From Smittium mucronatum (taxonomy: Eukaryota > Kickxellomycota > Harpellomycetes > Harpellales > Legeriomycetaceae): a DNA stretch of 27,967 nucleotides. The stretch is from the NCBI GenBank assembly GCA_001953115.1, contig LSSL01001093.1, positions 1 through 27,967 of the forward strand, written 5' to 3'. Made by a program: the position numbers and the translations under genes. The notes beneath the pieces are model-generated. The model searched no databases and was not told the origin of the DNA. It worked only from the letters and a program-made list of their open reading frames with translations. Of this stretch, positions 21,201 through 27,967 are shown piece after piece. The stretch's first letter is position 1. Each line of letters starts with the position of its first letter.

Positions 21201-23524
21201 AAATAAGTATTTTAGTTTTTTTGGATGAATAATATTTCTTTCATCTAATTAATTTTAAGTCTTAACTATCAATATTTAGGATTCTCGCTTTAATACCAAT
21301 AAATTGAACTGATTTAATTAATTTGATTTATTCGAAAAAATAATTAAGTTTAATTTTATTAATTTTTAAATTCCCTAATTAGACAGGTAGTAAAAATTTA
21401 ATTTTAAAGCGTCTGATTTCAAAGATAATCTCCCAATTTAAATATTTTTATTTTGGTAATAAGTAATAGATGATTATCTTTACGTAGATAGCAATTTAAA
21501 TAGAAATAAAATAATTAGATTATTATAAAAGATGCTGTTTCATTCTGAAAAATTAGAGGATAGCAGAAAAATTCAACTAATTTGAATTTTTTCCCGAGGT
21601 TCTCATTATTAATACACATTAAAATAAACTAAAACATCCGATATAGCTCAAAATACTTTTATTTTTTTTTCAATCTTCGAACTTGGAAATCTATTAGGAA
21701 TAATAATTTATTTTATCAAAATAGGAACTAGAAAAAAATATAAATAAAATTAATTTCAAATAATTAATCAAAAAATCACAGTGATATTTTTTATTATATT
21801 TTAATATCTTATAAAATTTATAACATGCAAAAAAAATACTATTTATATGAAATTAAAAAATATCACCTTATGAAAATTATAATTTTAATGAAATTAAAAA
21901 AATTTACTTTGAAAATACATTTATTGAAAAAAGATGTAATGAAACCCCCTTCCTAAAAAACTACTACGCATATTTATTTATTTTCATTGGTTAAGAACTA
22001 TTTTTATTTATCTATAAAAAATAGTTATAAAATATGTATTAAAAATTCGTATTTTTACTCAAAAGGATAAAAATATTATTTTTCATGCAAAACTGATGTG
22101 GATAAATATAGTATAGGTTTACATGTAAAAGATTAATGGTTAAACTTTTATAAACGAAATTTCAAAAATATTAAAATTAAATATTAATGAAAGTAAATTA
22201 TAAAAAAATTAATATTAATACAATATTTTATTTCTAAACCACTGTATTAGGCGAAATGGGTAGTGCGGTGGTAAAAGAAAATACAATATTAAAAAATCAA
22301 TTGATAATAGTTTAATATAATAACTTTTGTTTTATTTTCAGCAAATAATTTCTTGAAAATAAACTATAATGATTTTTTGGTTATAGATTTTTTAATGTCA
22401 AATTAAAAAAAATAATATAAAAAATCGCGGTTTTCATGATATATATCACTATAAGATTGGGTTAGTTATTATTTTCTATAAAATTAAATTTTTTTTCTCA
22501 TATCTATAAAATTTATGCACATTTTTGTGAATAGTTCTTTTTCAACTACACATATATTCAGCAAATAAATTTCTTTTATGTTTTTACTTAATTTAATATA
22601 AATTCTAAAAAAATTTCTTAAAGCAAATTTAGATTAAAATTTTATACTTGTATATCTAAATTTTCCTAGTTTTAAACTAAATTTTGAAAAAATCCAATAT
22701 TTAATTTATTTAAGAATCACTATAAATACTTCTTTTTTAATTTTATGCAATTATTTTTATATTTAACTAGATATTATCACACATATCAGTGCTATTTTTA
22801 CAAGTCGGATTTAGAAGATTAAATCATTATTAAAAAAGAAAATTACGAAATAAAAAAAGTTTTAAACAAGCTTCTAAAAAACGATGGAAATCCGATCAAT
22901 AAAAATTTAATTTATAGATACATTAAACATTCTACATAAGAATTACCTAAAATATAAATGAGAAATGGATGACTTATAGGTGAGTGTGATAAATAGAAGA
23001 CATTAGATAGGTTATTTTAAGATTAATTTTTATCTTAGTTTACATGATTGATATTTTTTTAACTAACTGGCAATATTCTATAAATTCTATTTATAAAATA
23101 TAATTATAACAGAAAAAATGGACAGAGTTGTAAAAAAAAGGGTTTTTTGAAGATTTTTATCTAATTTTTGGTCCTTTTTTTAAAAATTTTATATTAGAAA
23201 AATATCACTTGGATCGATAAATTAATTTATAAAATTTCTTGATTAATACCAAAATAACTTTCATTCAATTATTTTTTATAAATAAGAAAGTTAGTCCAAA
23301 ATAAAGTATAGTAAAAATTTAATTATATAAACTATCGATCTGATTAGTATCTTATTTGAAGATAAAACTGAATCATAATAAATTTCAAAGCTTAATGATG
23401 TGAAGCTAATTAAGATCTCTCAAAAAAAAGTGTATATTATTGTCATTGCAGTTAAAAAATGATCTTTAATATCAAAATTTGTTAAATTTTACATAAGTAA
23501 TTTGATTGAATGGTTTTTTTACAC

Positions 23525-23639
23525 AAAATCTGAAAATTATAGATGGAACCTGGAAATTTCTGCAAATTACGGAAAATATGCACAGACCCTATTTCTCGCT
23601 AGTCATTTATGCCTGCATGTTTTGAAAAATTTCCACAAC
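23525..23639 (+). repeat. Diverged direct duplication, copy A
   Basis: The first 84 bases align without gaps to 23862-23945 at 61 of 84 positions (about 73%), and similarity continues more weakly for about 30 more bases. Many differences are C/T changes. The identity of the repeat is unknown; it may be an old transposon fragment or a local tandem duplication with a 337-bp period. The short frame that begins inside it (23609) has no recognisable product. Confidence 0.75.
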
Positions 23640-23861
23640 AAAATATTTCTAGGATTTATTGGGCAGTTTTTTTGATTTATTTATATATTCAATGTTCAGA
23701 AAAACGGTCTTATATTTTTTATTCTATTTTGGTACCTGAGAATATTATGAAGTTTTTTTTTTCTAGTTGTCATTTTATAACATGTTTAATTAGGTTTATC
23801 CAATTTTTAGATATTATAGTAAATTAGATATTTTAACTATGATTTACGTTAATAGGTAGAA

Positions 23862-23976
23862 AAAATCTCGAAAAATTAGATAAAATTTGGAAATTTTCGC
23901 AAATTCTGGAAAATATGTATAGAATGTATTTTTTACCAGACATTTTTCTGACCAAATTTCGGAAAAATTCAGCAAT
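23862..23976 (+). repeat. Diverged direct duplication, copy B
   Basis: This is the partner of 23525-23639, offset by 337 bp. The best-conserved part is the block GGAAATTT..GCAAATT..GGAAAATATG. No A-tail, terminal inverted repeat or target duplication is visible around either copy. Confidence 0.75.
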
Positions 23977-26900
23977 TTTTTTTTGAAATATAAACATAGG
24001 CTATTTTTTTTTTTAGGCTAAAACTTATCTTAAGTTATAATAAATTACCAATAAAAATTTACAGGTCTTTTTCTTTCGAGGTTTCACAAAGATTTTATCT
24101 AATAGATATGTATCATTTTTAACCTTTCAGTATTTATGTTAAATTATAGCTATTAATATACTATAATTAAATACCCAATTTTCTATAGTTCTTAATAATT
24201 TGATGAGTCTAATTAACCAATATATAGAAAATTATAACTAAAAAAAAGGAGTTCAGTATATTCCTTGGTCCAAAAATAGAATAAAAAATAGGTTAACAAA
24301 TAAAATAAAATAAAATTTGATTGGAATAATCAAGTTAAGTAAAAAAAACAATTTAGGTACACATAGGTAAATTTTAAATCAGATTGTGTAAAAAAATGTT
24401 ATAACTCTTCCAAATCTAAAATTTTACCCTACTCCTATTGTGCCTTATAAAAATTCAATTTTTCCCAATTACTTGATTAATCCATATATATATATAATTT
24501 ATTTATACACAGAATTGAATAAAAAATAAAAGTCATTTTACTGGCACCGGTTTTGAAAGGGTTAAAATCATTAGAATAAAGGAAATTAAGAGTACGTAAA
24601 ACTCAAATATATGCAAGGTTACATGTCTTTAACCCTAAAAGATTTTCTATAAAAACACACAAGTGAATAAAATAACATCTTTTTAGAGAATTTTCGAATT
24701 GAAATCTAAAATATATAATGATGTTGTAATTTGAAAAAAAAATTATTCATAAGATGATATCAAATAACCCTTAAAACCCTATAAGTTTTACCAAATCGAT
24801 TTTTATTTATTTTTGAAGTAATAAATCAGTTTAATGGGGCTCAAAGTTCACCAAATTCCATTCATATAACTTCGCTTGGGCAAATGGTAATTTAAACTTT
24901 TTTTTTTTTAATTATTAATTATTTAATATTTTTTGATTCAAATTGGAGAACTTTTTAAACTTTTTTTTACAAAATCTGATTTAAATTTTATTAATTTATA
25001 CCTAAATTGATTTTTTTACTTAATTTGACACATTAATTAAACTTTTATTTGTATTAGCACAATTTGATTTAAATTTACTTAATTTGATTTTTTTTCAATC
25101 TAATTTGATTATTTTTTACAATTTAACCTAAAATTTACCACTTTACTAATTTTAAAATACTTCAATTATAGAAATGGTAAAATATTGGATTTTATAGTAG
25201 TTGAAATAGGAATATAAAATAATAACTGATGATAGAACGACTTAAATTTAGTGAGTTAAAATCTATTTTTTGATTTTTTCCGATTTTATAATGAAGACTT
25301 TTTTAATTAATTGTTTAACTGCTAAAAAAAATAAGTAATTAAAAAAACATCCATATAAATAAGATTATTAACATATTTATATAAATTCAAGTCATGAATA
25401 TAATTTATTTGATAATTTTAACTGTGAGTTTGAAAAAATTGAGATTTATTTTTGTATTTATTTAATAAAATTAGAAGATTTTATTTTTCTAATTAACGAA
25501 TAAAAAAAATGTGTTAGTGTTTTTGTTATATTCGATTAAATAAATATCTGATATCAAAAGGTGTATAAAAATTAGAATTTATTTTTAATTCTTAATTTAA
25601 TATATATTATTTTTTTATCAGGATATTTAATCAATCTTATATTGTACATTAAATTAAATTAATCTTATTATATAAAAATATCTTTAGTTACGATTCGTGG
25701 TATGAAAAACCATTATAGATATTAAAATTATTTAATAAAATTTATTTGGATCAAGTAAATTAGATCAAACAAGCAGATCTAATTTTGTTAAATAGATTAT
25801 CGATAAAATATTTAAATTCAGATATTTGTACTTTTTTAATTGAATGACTACTAAGAAAAACTTATTATAACCTTAATATATAAGTATTATTTTAGGGAGG
25901 TGTTTTTCCCCCCCCGGAAATTGATTATATATATTGAATTTAAAATTAACTTATTTTTGATATTTTTTAGAGCCAAAAAATAAAAATATAGTTTATACTA
26001 AAGTCTAATAATAAAAAATAAAACATAAATTTTGAGCGGGTAAAAAAATGTATAAATTAATATAATAATACTAAAAAATCACAAATATTAAATATATTGA
26101 CATTTTTCTCATTAAGAATCATTTTATTTCTGAATGTGAATATTATAAATTTTAGAAAAAAATAATTAGTGGTAATGATTTTCAATAATATTTTCCGGAA
26201 TTTTTTACAAAAATATCTTGTTTATAGTCATGTTTTTTAGACGGATTTCTATTTATACACCACTTTTTTCATTAAAGATCTAATCTCAATTTTTGTGCTA
26301 ATTTTTTTCTTGATTTATGAATTTTTTATGAGTTTAAATTTTTTTTATGGAATTTAAGAAATATATACCCGGGATATTAATCATATTTTTTCAAATGTAA
26401 AATACTTAATGTTAAATTTTTTTTAATTATTTATATAATTCTTCCAATTAATATTGGAAAAATCACCGAGATAGAAATTTCATAACGAAAAATAAAATAA
26501 CTTAAATTTCCTTTATATATTATAAAAAATGAAAAAAAATATAAAACTTTTTTTTAAATTTTTTTGGTTTTAAATCACATAAATTTTAATTATTAAATTA
26601 AAATAATGGAAATATTTCAAATAAATATAAAATTCAAAGTAATTGATTTATAAAGCTAAAATAATTTTTAATTAGTAATTTTTATTCTTTGGAATTATTT
26701 TTCTTCTCTATAGAAAACCTGATATAATTTTATTTGTTTTTTTCCAACTTAATAATCAACCCACAATACGGAAATTTAAAAAAAAAAAAGTTATTTTACC
26801 CCTAATTACCTGAATATTTCAATTAAAATTTTGGATAAAAGTAAGAAATAATTTCAGAGTGATAAAATTTAAATCAAATTTATCCGCTTTATTTTTTTTC

Positions 26901-27967
26901 AACCTTTTTTCAGAAATGGGATACTCTTATAGGTTTAAAAAGTAATTTTAAAAAAATTTTCTTATAGAAAAAATTAAAGAATCTCTCATATACAGTTTTA
27001 TTTTCGATTTCTATCCTTATTGTAATATTTTTTTAATTTTAAAAAAATAAAAAAATAGGAATTTCAGTGGAATTAAGTCTCATGAATCTGTGTAATATAT
27101 TAATTTATAGATTAGGCGACACGTTAATTATAAATTTAACATTATAAGTAAAATTAAAATAAATTCATTTGAATTAACTCTAAACTAAATTGAAATTTTT
27201 AGTAAAAATAATTTTATCAAGAACTTATGATAATACAAAAAATTCTTTAAAGCCTTTCAATTCATATTACCATTAAATATTATTTATTTTTGAGAATTAT
27301 AAATAAGTTTTTTCATATTGAATAATAGATTAAAAAAAAAAAACCACTGAATTTTAAATTTACAAATAAATTTTTTTATCTAGCTCGAAATAATGCAAAA
27401 ATAGCATTATTACAATATTAAACTTTTTTTTACAAATTTTTTTAAATAAAAAATATTTTTTTACTATATATAAATTTGGATTATTTGAAAACGATAAAAG
27501 ATTAAGGTTAAAGTTGGAAAAAAAAATTCCATATAAAAAAAAAATATTAATAAAACTGTGGAATATCCAAAAAAATTTCAGATGAAAATAGCAGATGATT
27601 AAAATTAATCTAATTATTTTTTACATTTAGTAAATTTCCATATTCTGCCTTTCTTTTCAATATTTTTTCTATAAATCACATATGATCTTTGGAATTTTAT
27701 TATCCAACACAGCAAATAATAAAATCTAGATTAAATTTCCAATATTTTATTTTTTTTCAATTTTTTACTACTCTTTACAACAGGAATAGCATATTAATCT
27801 CCATATTTTCCGTATTTTATATTTTAAGGAGATAAGATTTTACTCTAATCAAAATTTAAAATAATTTTGGGTCGAATTGGCCCAATAGTTACAATCGCTT
27901 TCAAACTCTTATTATATCCAGAGTATAAATAGAACACTTTAGATAAAAAAAATAATGTAAAAATATG
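23977..27967. other. AT-rich spacer to the window end
   Basis: About 4 kb of A/T-dominated sequence with stops in all frames. It holds the short 90-bp-period repeat at 24969-25087, a C8 tract at 25908-25915 that can pair imperfectly with GGGAGG just upstream, an 8-bp inverted repeat at 27389-27411 (AATAATGC/GCATTATT), and a GC-richer islet near 27870-27905 that resembles a tRNA A box. I find no gene. Confidence 0.65.
24969..25087 (+). repeat. Two imperfect copies of a T-rich 30-bp motif, 90-bp period
   Basis: ACAAAATCTGATTTAAATTT at 24969 and the similar ACAATTTGATTTAAATTT at 25059 recur 90 bp apart in T-rich sequence where TTTGATT is repeated several more times. In such biased sequence this may simply be low-complexity drift. 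Confidence 0.35.

Larger units (their letters stand above)
14425..23524. other. Long AT-rich spacer without a supported gene
   Basis: About 9 kb of A/T-dominated sequence. Landmarks are poly-C tracts at 15311-15324 and 18240-18251, a purine-rich stretch at 15880-16035, a slightly GC-richer patch at 17225-17335, and a GC-rich islet at 22238-22272. Short open frames around 16366-16548 (plus) and 17479-17676 (minus) encode only F/I/K/N/Y-rich low-complexity strings, as expected from base composition, and I do not call them genes. Confidence 0.7.

Noticed and set aside
23609..23827. 72-codon plus-strand frame
   Set aside because: It starts inside repeat copy A and runs into unique AT-rich DNA; the other repeat copy has no equivalent frame, and no motif is present.
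24177..24243. 11-bp perfect inverted repeat (AATTTTCTATA/TATAGAAAATT) with a 45-bp spacer, a possible MITE
   Set aside because: No target duplication at the ends, and AT-only inverted repeats of this length are expected by chance here.
27871..27935. TGGCCCAATAGT, a good A-box match with tRNA-like flank
   Set aside because: No B box or acceptor partner downstream within the window, so not called as a tRNA.

Overview
This window is nuclear DNA from a very AT-rich eukaryote (about four fifths A+T by eye). It contains no gene I can support as functional. Long low-complexity A/T spacers have no open frame longer than chance, and the islands of more balanced base composition are mostly transposable-element copies. 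The host is not identifiable from the sequence. The mix of non-LTR elements, a solo LTR carrying heat-shock elements, poly-C tracts and extreme AT bias would suit an AT-rich fungus (early-diverging or arbuscular mycorrhizal type) or an AT-rich invertebrate. I lean weakly to a fungus.

Layout. Positions 1-100 are a (TAA)n microsatellite. Positions 365-445 hold a tRNA-like sequence with recognisable A and B boxes, partly paired arms and a T-run terminator; it is probably a decaying tRNA gene or a SINE head. Positions 6050-6502 hold a textbook solo LTR of 443 bp: TGTCA...TGACA ends, a CTAAA target duplication on both sides, two clusters of heat-shock elements, a 16-bp palindrome arm pair, a TATA box and a poly(A) signal. 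Positions 7582-8225 are the 3' end of a non-LTR retrotransposon whose protein has a CCHC motif, broken by two stops. Positions 10964-11107 are a second, shorter 3' end of the same family.

The most interesting object is at 13172-14409. It is a roughly 1.2 kb retroposed element (494 bases of it are an assembly gap) that starts exactly with a sequence that folds as an HDV-like self-cleaving ribozyme. P1, P2, P3, P4 and the J4/2 strand with its presumed catalytic C are all present in the correct nested double-pseudoknot order. The element is bounded by a 15-bp target-site duplication (14/15 identical), has an A-rich tail, and has no long coding frame. It therefore looks like a non-autonomous non-LTR element with a 5' ribozyme. 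Its last bases before the tail resemble the 3' ends of the two LINE fragments, so the LINE family may have mobilised it. The gap inside it is flanked by duplicated sequence, which suggests a misassembled overlap or a tandem 5' repeat.

From 14425 to the end the window is AT-rich spacer with poly-C tracts, a diverged direct duplication near 23.5-24.0 kb, and a few GC-richer islets that may be old SINE or tRNA remnants. Nothing in the window forms an operon or pathway. The elements are linked only by retrotransposition: LTR-type for the solo LTR, and target-primed LINE-type for the three A-tailed copies.
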